Part shown: piece by piece, positions 37,754 through 48,509 of the stretch
How positions within the stretch are numbered: the first letter of the stretch is position 1
Layout: each line of letters opens with the position of its first letter
DNA from: Nitrosospira multiformis
GTDB lineage: Bacteria; Pseudomonadota; Gammaproteobacteria; Burkholderiales; Nitrosomonadaceae
NCBI RefSeq assembly: GCF_900103165.1
Contig: NZ_FNKY01000001.1
Coordinates: 806,001 to 870,000, forward strand
Length of the DNA: 64,000 bases
Direction: 5' to 3'
The notes under the pieces: generated by a model
Seen by the model: only the letters and a program-made list of their open reading frames with translations
The model's database searches: none
Told to the model about the DNA's origin: nothing
Made by a program: the position numbers and the translations under genes

Positions 37754-39653
37754 GCGCGCCTTCCTCATCTTCGGGAATGGTCTTTGCCGCGGCTTCTTCC
37801 GGCAACTTGCCGAGCAGATGGTAATCCATTACCAGCCTGGCGACGGGTGCGGCGGTAGCGCCGCCGTGACCGCCGTTTTCCACCAGCACCGCCAGCGCTA
37901 TTCTGGGGTTTTCCGTGGGGGCGTAGGCAACGAACAGCGCATGGTCGCGATGGCGTTCCTGAACCTTGCTTTCCACATATTTCTCCCCTTGCTTCATGCC
38001 GACCACTTGCGATGTACCCGTCTTCCCCGCAAAGGTATAGGCGGCATCCGCGCCGGCGAGTGCCGCGGTGCCACCGGGCCGGGTCACCGCTATCAGCGCG
38101 TTTTGAACGTGCGTCAGATTAGCGGGATTGAGGTTGAGGGTGTATAGAGGTTGCGTGACGATTTCCCGGACCTCTCCATTCTTGTTATTGTGAACCTGCT
38201 TTACCAGATGCGGACGGAAGGCGGTACCCTTGCTGGCGAGGATCGCAGTCGCGAAAGCCAGCTGCAGGGGGGTGGTCAGATTGTAGCCTTGGCCGATACC
38301 CACGGAAATAGTGTCACCCGCGTACCATTTCTGCTTGTATCGTTTCATTTTCCATTCTTGCGAGGGCAATAATCCACTGGCTTCGCCGTCGATATCGATC
38401 CCGGTTTTCTTCCCCAACCCGAACTGACCGGTAAAATTGAAAATGTTGTCTATACCGAGGTCATTGGCAAGCCCGTAATAATAGGTGTCACACGACACGA
38501 CCAGGGATTTGTGCAGATCCACATAGCCATGGCCACCCGCCTTCCAGTCACGGAAGCGGTGGGTGCTGCCAGGCAGGCTGAAGTATCCGGGATCACTGAT
38601 TCCTTGCTGGGGAGTGCGTTTCTTCAGCTCCAGGCCGGCCAGCGCCATGAAGGGCTTGAACGTGGAACCTGGGGGATACAATCCGCGCAAAGCCCGGTTG
38701 TTCAGCGGCCTGTCGATGGAGTTATTCAGTAAATCCCAGTTCTCGGAGTCGATACCATCGACAAACAGATTGGGATCGAAGCCCGGCTTGCTGACGAACG
38801 CCAGTACATCGCCCGTGGCGGGATCAATCGCTACCAGCGCGCCGCGCCGGTTTCCAAATGCTTTTTCCGCAACCTCCTGCAACTTGATATCGAGCGATAA
38901 CGTCAGATTATTGCCCGAGATTGGCGGGGTACGGGATATGACCCTTATTACCCGGCCAGCCGCGTCGGTTTCCATTTCCTCGAAGCCGGTAATACCGTGC
39001 AGTTCCTTCTCGTAGCTTTGTTCGATGCCGATTTTGCCCATATACAGCGAGCCGCGATAGTTGGCCAGATTTTCGTTAGCCTCCAGCTGCTCCAGATTTT
39101 TGTCGTTGATGCGGCCAATATAACCCACCACATGTGACGCAATTTCCCCTTTTGGATACTGGCGGAACAAGCGCGCTTTAATTTCCACTCCCGGAAAACG
39201 ATAGCGGTTGGCGGCGAAGCGCGCGACTTCCACATCCGATAAACGAGTCCGAATGGGCAGGCTTTCAAACCGCTTGCTTTCGTCCATCAGTTTCTTGAAC
39301 CGCTTGCGGTCTCTCGCTGCTATCTCGATTACGGTGGACAGCTCATTGATGAGAGCTTCCAGATCGGTCACCTTGCTTGGCACGATCTCGAGCGTATAGG
39401 CTGAGTAGTTATGTGCTAATACCTCGCCATTACGGTCGAAAATCAACCCCCTGTTAGGGACGATAGGTGCGATGGATATCCGGTTGGCTTCCGCCAGAGT
39501 GTGATAGTGGTCGCGCTGCGATACCTGCAAGTAAAAGAATCGGGAAAATAGCAGAAGGAACAGCAGCAGCACGAACACGGCGCCAATGGCAAGCCGTACC
39601 CGGAAATGATGCAGTTCACGGGGGTGATTACGAAGCTCTACCGTTCGCTTCAT
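37746..39653 (-). CDS. mrdA: Penicillin-binding protein 2 (elongation transpeptidase)
   Basis: PBP2 cross-links peptidoglycan in the elongasome. The 635-residue class B PBP has one membrane anchor (LAIGAVFVLLLFLLLFSRFFYLQ), a dimerisation/pedestal domain, and the transpeptidase domain with catalytic Ser in PGSTFKPFMALAGLE, the second motif SCDTYYYGLAND, and KTG in FAGKTGTSQV. A catalytic loop AGKTGTSQVVGMKQGEKYVES follows. It overlaps mreD by 4 bp (ATGA) and mrdB by 8 bp, so the block is translationally coupled. Confidence 0.97.
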   Translation of the reverse strand: MKRTVELRNHPRELHHFRVRLAIGAVFVLLLFLLLFSRFFYLQVSQRDHYHTLAEANRISIAPIVPNRGLIFDRNGEVLAHNYSAYTLEIVPSKVTDLEALINELSTVIEIAARDRKRFKKLMDESKRFESLPIRTRLSDVEVARFAANRYRFPGVEIKARLFRQYPKGEIASHVVGYIGRINDKNLEQLEANENLANYRGSLYMGKIGIEQSYEKELHGITGFEEMETDAAGRVIRVISRTPPISGNNLTLSLDIKLQEVAEKAFGNRRGALVAIDPATGDVLAFVSKPGFDPNLFVDGIDSENWDLLNNSIDRPLNNRALRGLYPPGSTFKPFMALAGLELKKRTPQQGISDPGYFSLPGSTHRFRDWKAGGHGYVDLHKSLVVSCDTYYYGLANDLGIDNIFNFTGQFGLGKKTGIDIDGEASGLLPSQEWKMKRYKQKWYAGDTISVGIGQGYNLTTPLQLAFATAILASKGTAFRPHLVKQVHNNKNGEVREIVTQPLYTLNLNPANLTHVQNALIAVTRPGGTAALAGADAAYTFAGKTGTSQVVGMKQGEKYVESKVQERHRDHALFVAYAPTENPRIALAVLVENGGHGGATAAPVARLVMDYHLLGKLPEEAAAKTIPEDEEGAHD

Positions 39654-40171
39654 AACATATTGGAATCAGACTTGGGCCTTTGGGGTATTCTCAATAACGA
39701 GGAGAGCAGCGGCCACAATGCGGTGCCGGTAGCGCTGGCAAGAAAGAAATTCCAACCGGGAAAATCCGCCCCATCCAGTAGCCAGGTCAGAAGCATGACA
39801 GATTGCCCCATGAGCAATATCAGGCCCATCTGGGGGGCCTGCTTCAGCAGACCAAAATTATATAAGCGCCGCTGGAATAGCAACGCGGCAAAAGCCATGA
39901 TGCTGTATGCCAGGGCATGCTGGCCGAGTGTCCCGGCATTGCCGATATCCATTAACAGGCCCATGCCAAAAGCGGTACTCATGCCAACCCGCTGCGGTTG
40001 ATTGATACACCAGTAAAGTATCGTCAGTGCGGTGAAATCAGGCCATAACGTCAGTAGTGCATCCTTGAGCGGCAACAGATTCAGCAGCAGCGCTGCCATC
40101 AAGCTGAGGAAGATGAATGAGCCTTTGACAGGCCGCAGAATTTCCTGCCTGGGATGGTCAGCGAATGCCAA
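39650..40171 (-). CDS. mreD: Rod-shape determining protein MreD
   Basis: A small inner-membrane protein of the elongasome, 173 residues with about five hydrophobic segments (FIFLSLMAALLLNLLPL, FTALTILYWCINQPQRVGMSTAFGMGLLMDIGNAGTLGQHALAY, GLILLMGQSVMLLTWLL). The NQPQRVG...G.GLL.D motif and placement after mreC are diagnostic. The start overlaps mreC by 14 bp and the stop overlaps the mrdA start by 4 bp. Confidence 0.93.
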   Translation of the reverse strand: MAFADHPRQEILRPVKGSFIFLSLMAALLLNLLPLKDALLTLWPDFTALTILYWCINQPQRVGMSTAFGMGLLMDIGNAGTLGQHALAYSIMAFAALLFQRRLYNFGLLKQAPQMGLILLMGQSVMLLTWLLDGADFPGWNFFLASATGTALWPLLSSLLRIPQRPKSDSNML

Positions 40172-41066
40172 CTTTTTCCCTCTTCTTGCTCTCGAGTTTG
40201 GGCTTGGTTTCGAATACGTCCACCGGATTTTCCATAGCGGGTGTCATCGCGGACAATATCAGCAGTTGCCGGTGACGGCCCACTCCAGCGGCGGGTGTGC
40301 AGATAACACGTGCAAAGATATAAGTCGGATTGCGCTCGATTTTCGATACTACCGCCACGGGAAGACCGGGCGGATAAACACCATCTATACCGGAAGTCAC
40401 CAGCATATCGCCCTCTTCGATATCGGTGTTGACCGCTACATAACGCAGTTCCAGCGTTCCATCCTTGCCTGTGCCGGATACCACCGAGCGTAAGCCGTTA
40501 CGGACGATCTGCACCGGCACTGAGTGATCCTTATCGGTAATGAGCGTGACTTCGGACAACCATGGAGAGTTGCGAGTAATCTGTCCCACCACGCCTGCAT
40601 CGTCCACCACTACCTGGCCTGGCTGAATACCGCTCTGACTGCCTTTATCAAGTATGACCTTGCGGTTGAATGGATCGCGCGGGACGTGCAGAATTTCGGC
40701 CATGACAGCTTTACTTTCCATACGTTGTGCGGCTTCCAGCAGTTTACGCAGCTGTGTGTTCTCGGCCTCCAGTGCCTGTAGCTGCTGGAGTTGTCCACGG
40801 TCGGCAAGGTACCGCTGCTTGAGATATTCGTTTTCGTCTGTCAGATGCTGACTGACGAAAAATTCCGTGCCCGTGTCATAGATTGTTGCGGGTACATTGG
40901 CCAGTTTTTGTAATGGATAAATCACTACGCTGAACGCCTGGCGAATTTCGGAGAGATATTTAAACCGGGTATCAGCCGCCATCAGCAGCAAGGACAGTAA
41001 TACAAAAAACCCCAGTCGAGCCAGCAAACTGGGGCCTTGCCTGAAAAACTGCGGGGCCGTTTCCAT
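40158..41066 (-). CDS. mreC: Rod-shape determining protein MreC
   Basis: MreC is a periplasmic scaffold that contacts PBP2 and organises the elongasome. The 302-residue protein has an N-terminal membrane anchor (LARLGFFVLLSLLLMAADTRF), a coiled-coil (ENEYLKQRYLADRGQLQQLQALEAENTQLRKLLE, about residues 77-113), then two beta-barrel domains with AEILHVPRDPFNRKVILDKGSQSGIQPGQVVVDDAGVVGQI and GDMLVTSGIDGVYPPGLPVAVV. It lies 72 bp after mreB. Confidence 0.96.
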   Translation of the reverse strand: METAPQFFRQGPSLLARLGFFVLLSLLLMAADTRFKYLSEIRQAFSVVIYPLQKLANVPATIYDTGTEFFVSQHLTDENEYLKQRYLADRGQLQQLQALEAENTQLRKLLEAAQRMESKAVMAEILHVPRDPFNRKVILDKGSQSGIQPGQVVVDDAGVVGQITRNSPWLSEVTLITDKDHSVPVQIVRNGLRSVVSGTGKDGTLELRYVAVNTDIEEGDMLVTSGIDGVYPPGLPVAVVSKIERNPTYIFARVICTPAAGVGRHRQLLILSAMTPAMENPVDVFETKPKLESKKREKVGIR

Positions 41067-41138
41067 TACGTCTCAGTTTCGGGGGTTCCCAATACAGAGT
41101 GCGTTCCGCCAGGGGTTGAAGGGGATGCGCCGACCCAT

Positions 41139-42281
<1,143 letters not shown>

Positions 42282-42309
42282 CTATTTGAATATAAGGGTT
42301 TTGGCGGTA

Positions 42310-42597
42310 ATGTCACTGTCTCTGGATGATGTAAAACGCGTCGCAAACTTGGCCCGCATTGAGGTGAGCGAGGATGAGGCACGCACTGTGCTGGCGCAAT
42401 TATCGGATATCTTCGGTCTGATCCAGGAAATGCAGGCAGTGAATACGTCTGCGATAAAACCTGTGTCTCATGCTCAGGATGTTATGCAGCGCCTCCGCGC
42501 GGATGTGGTGACCGAGATCGATCAGCGTGAATTGTTCCAGTCAATAGCGCCCAAGGTAGAGGCAGGGCTTTACCTGGTGCCGAAAGTCATCGAGTGA
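42310..42597 (+). CDS. gatC: Glutamyl/aspartyl-tRNA amidotransferase subunit C
   Basis: GatC stabilises the GatCAB complex that converts Glu-tRNA(Gln) and Asp-tRNA(Asn) to the amidated forms. The 95-residue product starts with SLSLDDVKRVANLARIEVSEDEA and contains LAQLSDIFGLIQEMQAVNT and PVSHAQDVMQRLRADVV, all standard. I use the ATG at 42310; an in-frame ATG at 42286 would add eight unconserved residues. gatA follows after 123 bp. Confidence 0.95.
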   Translation: MSLSLDDVKRVANLARIEVSEDEARTVLAQLSDIFGLIQEMQAVNTSAIKPVSHAQDVMQRLRADVVTEIDQRELFQSIAPKVEAGLYLVPKVIE

Positions 42598-42720
42598 TTC
42601 TGAACAAGTCTCCGGGATCGCCAGCGACGCGCTTCACGGAGGATTTATTCGGAGGCCCTTTTAGCATACCCCGGAACCCTCCTGTCATCTTTCCATGATC
42701 TGCTTCGTTCCAAAAATACC

Positions 42721-44175
42721 ATGTTGAACTTCGGTCTTACGCAACTTTCCGCCTTGCTTGCGGCAAAAAAAATTTCCAGCGCTGAACTGACCGCCGAGTT
42801 TCTTGGGCGCTCGAAGTCACTGAATCCGGACTACAACGCTTTCATTACAACCGATGAAGAAACAAGCCTTGCCCAGGCACGAGCCGCCGATGCCATGATC
42901 GCGGCCGGTCAGGCGCACCCATTGACCGGTATTCCTATCGCCCAGAAGGATATTTTCTGTACCAAGGGATGGGTTACCACCTGTGGATCGAGGATGCTGT
43001 CGAACTTCATTTCGCCTTACGATGCTCATGTGATCGAGCGTTTCAATGCGGCCGGGGCGGTGAATATCGGCAAAACCAATATGGATGAGTTCGCCATGGG
43101 GTCGAGCAACGAAACTTCCTTTTATGGGCCGGTAAAAAATCCATGGGACATTACGGCCGTACCGGGAGGCAGTTCGGGCGGCTCCGCCTGCGCGGTCGCT
43201 GCGCGCATGGCTCCCGCCGCGACCGGCACCGATACAGGCGGTTCAATCCGCCAGCCCGCAGCGCTATGCGGAATCTCAGGCATCAAGCCCACTTACGGAC
43301 TGGTATCGCGCTACGGCATGATCGCGTTTGCTTCCAGCCTCGACCAGGGTGGGCCAATGGCGAAATCAGCGGATGATCTGGCATTGATGCTGAACGTCAT
43401 GGCAGGATTCGATGCGCGTGATTCAACCAGTCTACAGCGTGAACCCGAAGACTACGCGCGCGATCTGGAAAAGCCGCTGGAGGGCCTGCGTATCGGTCTG
43501 CCGAAGGAATACTTCGTCAAGGAAATAAACGATGACGTGGCGCGTGCCGTGGAAGCGGCTATCGCGGAATACCGCAAGCTGGGTGCCAAAACGGTGGAAG
43601 TGTCGCTGCCCGCTACGAAACTTTCAGTGCCAGTTTATTACGTATTGGCCCCGGCGGAGGCGTCGAGTAACCTCTCTCGTTTCGACGGCGTGCGTTACGG
43701 TTACCGCGCTCCGGAATATATCGACCTCAACGACATGTACCGTAAAAGCCGCGCCCAGGGTTTCGGCGCGGAAGTGAAGCGCCGCATTCTGATTGGCACT
43801 TACGTGCTATCGCACGGGTACTACGACGCATACTACATCCAGGCACAGAAACTGCGCCGTCTGATCGCACAGGATTTTATCGAGGCATTCAAACAATGCG
43901 ACATTATCATGGGGCCGACTTCACCCACGGTTGCATTCAATCTGGGAGAGAAAAGCAGCGATCCGGTGCAGATGTATTTGTCCGATGCCTACACCATCGC
44001 GGTTAACCTCGCCGGGTTGCCGGCCATGTCCATTCCTGCGGGTTTTGGCAACAAAAACAGGCCGGTGGGATTGCATATTATCGGTAATTATTTTGCGGAA
44101 GCGCAAATGCTGAATGTGGCTCATCAATACCAGCGGGCAACTGACTGGCATATTCGGATGCCCATTCCGCTATAG
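42721..44175 (+). CDS. gatA: Glutamyl-tRNA(Gln) amidotransferase subunit A
   Basis: GatA is the amidase that frees ammonia from glutamine for tRNA amidation. The 484-residue protein has the amidase signature with the Lys-cisSer-Ser triad: Lys in [13 protein letters not shown] (about residue 79), and the two serines in [37 protein letters not shown] (about 150-185). Substrate-binding motifs [17 protein letters not shown] and [20 protein letters not shown] are also present. It sits in the gatC-gatA-gatB order and the C-terminus is intact. Confidence 0.98.
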   Translation: MLNFGLTQLSALLAAKKISSAELTAEFLGRSKSLNPDYNAFITTDEETSLAQARAADAMIAAGQAHPLTGIPIAQKDIFCTKGWVTTCGSRMLSNFISPYDAHVIERFNAAGAVNIGKTNMDEFAMGSSNETSFYGPVKNPWDITAVPGGSSGGSACAVAARMAPAATGTDTGGSIRQPAALCGISGIKPTYGLVSRYGMIAFASSLDQGGPMAKSADDLALMLNVMAGFDARDSTSLQREPEDYARDLEKPLEGLRIGLPKEYFVKEINDDVARAVEAAIAEYRKLGAKTVEVSLPATKLSVPVYYVLAPAEASSNLSRFDGVRYGYRAPEYIDLNDMYRKSRAQGFGAEVKRRILIGTYVLSHGYYDAYYIQAQKLRRLIAQDFIEAFKQCDIIMGPTSPTVAFNLGEKSSDPVQMYLSDAYTIAVNLAGLPAMSIPAGFGNKNRPVGLHIIGNYFAEAQMLNVAHQYQRATDWHIRMPIPL

Positions 44176-44276
44176 GCTTGATCTGTCACCCCAGACCCCG
44201 CGAATAATCCGATGATTGTTCCAGTTTTCTCCGGGTGTCGGGGTTAGAGTTGTTGGATAAGAAAAGGATACTCGCA

Positions 44277-45758
44277 ATGCAATGGGAAATCGTTGTCGGT
44301 CTTGAAGTGCATACCCAGCTCTCGACCCAATCAAAAATATTCTCCGGCGCCTCGACCGCATTTGGCGCGGCGCCCAACACCGAGGCTTGCGCGGTCGATC
44401 TCGCGTTGCCGGGTGTGCTGCCGGTATTGAATCGCGGCGCGGTGGAGCGGGCGATCAAACTGGGTCTGGCGGTGGGTGGCAAAATCAGTTCACCCTCAAT
44501 TTTTGCCCGTAAGAATTATTTCTATCCCGATTTGCCCAAAGGTTACCAGATCAGCCAGTACGAATTACCGGTGGTTGAAGGCGGCAGCATCACGATTCAA
44601 TCTGGCGAGGTTGAAAGAGTCATTCGCCTCACCCGCGCACACCTGGAAGAGGATGCGGGCAAGTCACTCCATGAGGATTTTCATGGCATGACCGGCATCG
44701 ATCTGAACCGTGCCGGCACCCCCCTGCTGGAGATCGTTTCCGAGCCGGATATGCGCAGCAGCGCGGAAGCGGTGGTGTATGCCAAAACACTGCATTCGCT
44801 GGTGCGCTGGATCGGCATCTGCGACGGCAACATGCAGGAAGGATCGTTCCGGTGCGACGCCAATGTATCCGTTCGTCCCCAGGGATCGGACAAACTTGGC
44901 ACCCGCTGCGAGATAAAAAACCTCAACTCGTTCCGGTTTCTTGAGAAAGCGATTGATTACGAGGCCAGACGGCAGGTAGAAATCCTTGAAGATGGCGGAA
45001 CCATACAACAGCAAACCCGGCTCTACGATTCGGATAAGGATGAAACCCGTGCCATGCGCAGCAAAGAAGACGCGCAGGATTACCGCTACTTCCCTGATCC
45101 GGATTTGTTGCCACTGGAAATCGGGGAAGACTGGATTGCGGAAGTGCGGCGTGGGTTACCCGAATTGCCGCAGCAAATGCGAGCCCGCCTTGAACGCGAC
45201 CATGGGCTTTCCACCTATGACGCGGCGGCTCTGACCGGCGATCGGGAAATTGCAGAGTACTACGAAGCGGTTATCGAAAAGCTCCCTTCCGACCCCAAAC
45301 TTTGCGCAAACTGGGTAATGGGCGATATCTCCGCCTATCTGAATGACGAAGGAAAGTTTTTTGATAGTTGCCCGCTATCTCCGGAGCAACTTGCACAGCT
45401 TCTGGCGCGTATCAAGGATGGCACTATCTCCGGCAAGATTGCGAAGGAGGTATTCAAACAGATGTGGGTCAAGGTGAGCGCGCAGCCGGTGACCTGGAAG
45501 CGCCACGATCCGGGGTTGGGTACGAATCTCGCCGACCAGATCATCGAATCGCAGGGTTTGAAGCAGATCTCCGACTCAGGCGAACTGGAAAAATTGGTCG
45601 ACGAAGTGATCGCCGCGAATACGAAATCCGTCGAAGAATTTAAAGCCGGCAAGGAGAAAGCCTTTAATGCTCTGGTTGGCCAGATAATGAAGGCCGCCAA
45701 AGGCAAGGCCAACCCGGCGCAGGTGAATGAGATATTGAAGAAGAAGCTGATGGAATAA
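44277..45758 (+). CDS. gatB: Aspartyl/glutamyl-tRNA amidotransferase subunit B
   Basis: GatB binds the mischarged tRNA, activates it with ATP and accepts ammonia from GatA. From the ATG at 44277 (preceded by AGAAAAGGAT) the protein is 493 residues; the frame is open to 44235 but the family begins with [20 protein letters not shown]. Other signatures are [56 protein letters not shown] and [10 protein letters not shown]. The C-terminal YqeY-like domain ends [30 protein letters not shown] palindromic repeat follows at once. Confidence 0.97.
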   Translation: MQWEIVVGLEVHTQLSTQSKIFSGASTAFGAAPNTEACAVDLALPGVLPVLNRGAVERAIKLGLAVGGKISSPSIFARKNYFYPDLPKGYQISQYELPVVEGGSITIQSGEVERVIRLTRAHLEEDAGKSLHEDFHGMTGIDLNRAGTPLLEIVSEPDMRSSAEAVVYAKTLHSLVRWIGICDGNMQEGSFRCDANVSVRPQGSDKLGTRCEIKNLNSFRFLEKAIDYEARRQVEILEDGGTIQQQTRLYDSDKDETRAMRSKEDAQDYRYFPDPDLLPLEIGEDWIAEVRRGLPELPQQMRARLERDHGLSTYDAAALTGDREIAEYYEAVIEKLPSDPKLCANWVMGDISAYLNDEGKFFDSCPLSPEQLAQLLARIKDGTISGKIAKEVFKQMWVKVSAQPVTWKRHDPGLGTNLADQIIESQGLKQISDSGELEKLVDEVIAANTKSVEEFKAGKEKAFNALVGQIMKAAKGKANPAQVNEILKKKLME

Positions 45759-45759
45759 G

Positions 45760-45842
45760 TGTAGGTTGGGGTAAGGCACGCACTCCAACATATCATGGCA
45801 TTGGAAATAAACGTTGGGGTTCCTTCGTCACCCCAACCTACA
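45760..45842. repeat. Interspersed palindromic repeat at the gatB 3' end
   Basis: TGTAGGTTGGGGT at 45760-45772 and its exact complement ACCCCAACCTACA at 45830-45842 bracket about 57 bases. The interior also holds ACTCCAACAT and AACGTTGGGGTTCCTTCGTCACCCC, giving nested stems. GTAGGTTGGGGT-type palindromes are scattered through many proteobacterial and cyanobacterial genomes and look like small non-autonomous mobile or REP-like units. It lies between convergent gatB and the SDR gene and may also terminate both. Confidence 0.65.
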
Positions 45843-45846
45843 TTTA

Positions 45847-46587
45847 TTACAGATTCACGCTGCGTCCACCATCCACCGCGATGATCTGACCGGTGATATA
45901 CGGTGCGTCGGCAATCAGGAAAGCCACCGTTCTGGCGATGTCATCCGGCTCACCCGTACGTTTCAGGAGCGTCCTCTCGATAATATGCTCGCGTGCTGCT
46001 TCCTCCTTCCATTCGCCATTTTCCGGCCACAGAATGGGACCGGGTGAGATGCCGTTTACGCGGATTTCCGGCCCCAGCTCCTGGGCCAGTGATCGGGTAA
46101 GCGCCGCCAGGCCGCCTTTGGCGGCGTTGTATACCACGTATCTTTTCAGCGGCCACTCTGCATGGATATCGACGATATTGACGATGCAGCCATGCTGTTT
46201 TCTGAGTTCTGGTGTTGCTGCCTGAGACAGGAATAGAGGGGCCTTCAGGTTGCTGCCGATGAGGTCGTCCCACATCTTTTCCGTGATTTCTCCCAGTGGT
46301 GTGGGGAAAAAGCTGGAGGCATTATTGACCAGGGCATCGAGTTTTCCAAAATGAGTCACGGTTTCGTCAATCAGGCCGGGTAGCTGTGCGATATCGAGCA
46401 GATCGGCTTGCACCAGTGCCACCGAGCCGGGACGGATTTGATTCAGTTCAGCCTGCAACGCCTGTGCTTCCCCCGCTGATGCCCGATAATGCACGATCAG
46501 ATCTGCGCCTCGCGCGTGCAGCCTGCGGCAGGTCGCAGCACCTACCCGCTTAGCTCCGCCGGTGATGAGTATCACTTTTCCTTGCAT
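45847..46587 (-). CDS. Short-chain dehydrogenase, pteridine reductase-like
   Basis: A 246-residue SDR enzyme. The cofactor motif ILITGGAKRVGAATCRRLHARGADL has the GGAKRVG form and basic residues typical of NADPH-dependent pteridine/dihydromonapterin reductases (PTR1/FolM). NNASSF and the catalytic YNAAKGGLAALTRSLAQEL (Tyr and Lys) are present, ending with GQIIAVDGGRSVNL. The frame extends 14 residues upstream to 46629, but the ATG at 46587 has GGGGAGAT upstream and matches the family. The true substrate is inferred; a generic oxidoreductase role is possible. It diverges from the MidA-type gene. Confidence 0.88.
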   Translation of the reverse strand: MQGKVILITGGAKRVGAATCRRLHARGADLIVHYRASAGEAQALQAELNQIRPGSVALVQADLLDIAQLPGLIDETVTHFGKLDALVNNASSFFPTPLGEITEKMWDDLIGSNLKAPLFLSQAATPELRKQHGCIVNIVDIHAEWPLKRYVVYNAAKGGLAALTRSLAQELGPEIRVNGISPGPILWPENGEWKEEAAREHIIERTLLKRTGEPDDIARTVAFLIADAPYITGQIIAVDGGRSVNL

Positions 46588-46651
46588 CGGTATCTCCCCT
46601 ACACTTGTCCCTGTACACTTGCGCAACAATCATTAATTTAACACAGCGCCA

Positions 46652-47878
46652 ATGCAGCCACTACCGCCACTACCTGTTCCGAGCGAAGCAGCCCTTCAGC
46701 ATAGCCGCGCCGTAAAGGAACTCATTGATGCTGAGCTCACTGCCGCTGGTGGCTGGATTTCGTTTGCACATTATATGAAGTTGGCGTTATACGCGCCGGG
46801 ATTGGGTTACTACAGCGGCGGTGCAGCTAAGTTCGGGCAGGAAGGAGATTTTGTCACCGCGCCGGAAATCTCACCGCTGTTCGGCCGGGCGGTGGCGCGA
46901 CAGGCGGTGCAAGTGCTGGAACTCACGGATGGCGCTGGCGATATTCTGGAATTCGGGGCAGGCACCGGCAAGCTCGCGTTCGATTTGCTGCTTGAACTGG
47001 AAAGACTCGGTCGCTTGCCAAGGCTGTATTTTATTCTTGAGGTCAGTGCGGAACTGCAACAGCGGCAACGTCAATTATTTGAACGATACGCACCACATCT
47101 CTTGTTGCGGGTTGTATGGCTGGAATGTTTGCCCGCCAAGTTTAATGGGCTGATACTGGCCAATGAGGTCCTTGATGCAATGCCGGTACATCTGGTAGCG
47201 TGGCGCAATGCCGGTCTATTCGAGCGCGGTGTGACGTCGAGTGTATCGAGTGGCGATGAATTCGAGTGGAGCGAACGCCCGCTCGGGGAAGGAGAACTTT
47301 TCGAGGCTGCGCGCGAATTGACTCCCAGGATTGCATCCGGCAACGGCAATATCGGCAACGGCAATATCGGCAACGATGTGGATGAATACGTCAGCGAAAT
47401 CAGTTTGGCCACACGGGGGTTTATGGCCAGCCTCGCGAATATTTTGGAGCGGGGAGCCATAGTGCTGATCGACTACGGTTTCGGGCGCGGGGAGTACTAC
47501 CATCCCCAGCGCAGCCATGGAACACTGATGTGCCATTATCGTCACCACGCGCATGACAATCCGTTTTATCTGCCGGGCTTGCAGGACATTACCAGTCATG
47601 TGGACTTCAGCGCCATTGCCGAAGCGGGTACAAACGCCGGATTGGATCTGCTGGGTTATACCACTCAGGCATATCTCCTTATCAACTGCGGGATAACTGA
47701 AATTCTGGCGCGAATGCCGGTGGAGAACGTAAAAGAATATTTGCCGCTGGCAAATCAGCTACAGAAGCTGGTGAGTCCCGCTGAAATGGGTGAACTTTTC
47801 AAGGCCATTGCTTTCGGCAAGAATATTTCTCAACCACTTTTCGGATTCACCAATGGCGATAAAAGCCGTCTTTTGTAA
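46652..47878 (+). CDS. MidA/DUF185-type SAM-dependent methyltransferase
   Basis: A 408-residue DUF185 protein, the bacterial relative of NDUFAF7/MidA, an arginine methyltransferase needed for complex I assembly in eukaryotes. The family segments are visible: GGWISFAHYMKLALYAPGLGYYSGGAAKFGQEGDFVTAPEISPLFG, the SAM motif ILEFGAGTGKLAFDLL, and LILANEVLDAMPVHLV. A 15-base tandem repeat inside the gene encodes GNGNIGNGNIGND (47339-47374), probably a flexible loop. The C-terminus has LLGYTTQAYLLINCGITEIL. The substrate in this organism is unknown. Confidence 0.9.
   Translation: MQPLPPLPVPSEAALQHSRAVKELIDAELTAAGGWISFAHYMKLALYAPGLGYYSGGAAKFGQEGDFVTAPEISPLFGRAVARQAVQVLELTDGAGDILEFGAGTGKLAFDLLLELERLGRLPRLYFILEVSAELQQRQRQLFERYAPHLLLRVVWLECLPAKFNGLILANEVLDAMPVHLVAWRNAGLFERGVTSSVSSGDEFEWSERPLGEGELFEAARELTPRIASGNGNIGNGNIGNDVDEYVSEISLATRGFMASLANILERGAIVLIDYGFGRGEYYHPQRSHGTLMCHYRHHAHDNPFYLPGLQDITSHVDFSAIAEAGTNAGLDLLGYTTQAYLLINCGITEILARMPVENVKEYLPLANQLQKLVSPAEMGELFKAIAFGKNISQPLFGFTNGDKSRLL
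47339..47374 (+). repeat. 15-bp tandem repeat inside the MidA-type gene
   Basis: GGCAACGGCAATATC occurs twice in a row (47339-47353 and 47354-47368) followed by a partial third copy, GGCAAC. It keeps the reading frame and adds GNGNI units to a surface loop. Copy number could vary between strains by slippage. Confidence 0.85.
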
Positions 47879-48026
47879 AAATGTGGCAGGTGCCGTGGCA
47901 ATGCTGCTTCCATAGACATACCTATGGGGACAAGCTGCCCAAGTTTTTTCTTTGCCGTGTTATGATTGAATGAGCTTGATCAGCAAGTTTTCGGATATTT
48001 TAAACTGAAGCGTGGGGAATGGTGCC

Positions 48027-48461
48027 ATGGCGACTGTAAGGCAATTACTGCAAGGCAAGGGATACGAAGTTGCGAGCGTCAAGCCGGATAAATCAGTGTA
48101 CGATGCGATGCAATTGATGGCCGCCAAGAACATTGGCGCACTGCTGGTGCTGGAGAATGGAAAATTGGCCGGTATTTTTACTGAAAGAGATTATTCGCGT
48201 AAGGCGTACCTGCTGGATAAATCCGCGAAGGACATTCAGGTAAAAGAACTGATGACCGCACAGGTAGCGTACGTAAGTCCCGACTATACAGCCGAGGATT
48301 GCATGGCATTGGTCACGGAGATGCGGGTACGCCACTTGCCGGTGCTTGAAAACAATGAAGTAGCCGGCATTATTTCCATCGGCGATCTGGTCAAGGACGC
48401 GATTTCCGGCCAGGAATTCATCATCAACCAACTCGAACGTTATATCCACGGCATCCGCTGA
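48027..48461 (+). CDS. CBS-domain protein
   Basis: A 144-residue protein made of two CBS modules, which usually bind adenosyl ligands and act as energy sensors. The first (about residues 10-65) has LQGKGYEVASVKPDKSVYDAMQLMAAKNIGALLVLENGKLAGIFTERDYSRKAYL; the second (about 75-130) has QVAYVSPDYTAEDCMALVTEMRVRHLPVLENNEVAGIISIGDLVKD. No enzyme or channel domain is attached. The ATG at 48027 is preceded by GGGGAATGG; an in-frame GTG at 48012 is less likely. The gap before it holds only a small CCATAG/CTATGG hairpin at 47910-47927. Confidence 0.93.
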   Translation: MATVRQLLQGKGYEVASVKPDKSVYDAMQLMAAKNIGALLVLENGKLAGIFTERDYSRKAYLLDKSAKDIQVKELMTAQVAYVSPDYTAEDCMALVTEMRVRHLPVLENNEVAGIISIGDLVKDAISGQEFIINQLERYIHGIR

Positions 48462-48509
48462 CTGAAATAAGCTCCGCTATCAGTGTTCGCGGCTCACGAT
48501 TTGGCGCTA

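Noticed and set aside
47910-47950. CCATAG/CTATGG hairpin with a later T-run before the CBS gene
   Set aside because: The T-run starts 17 bases after the stem, so it does not form a proper intrinsic terminator.
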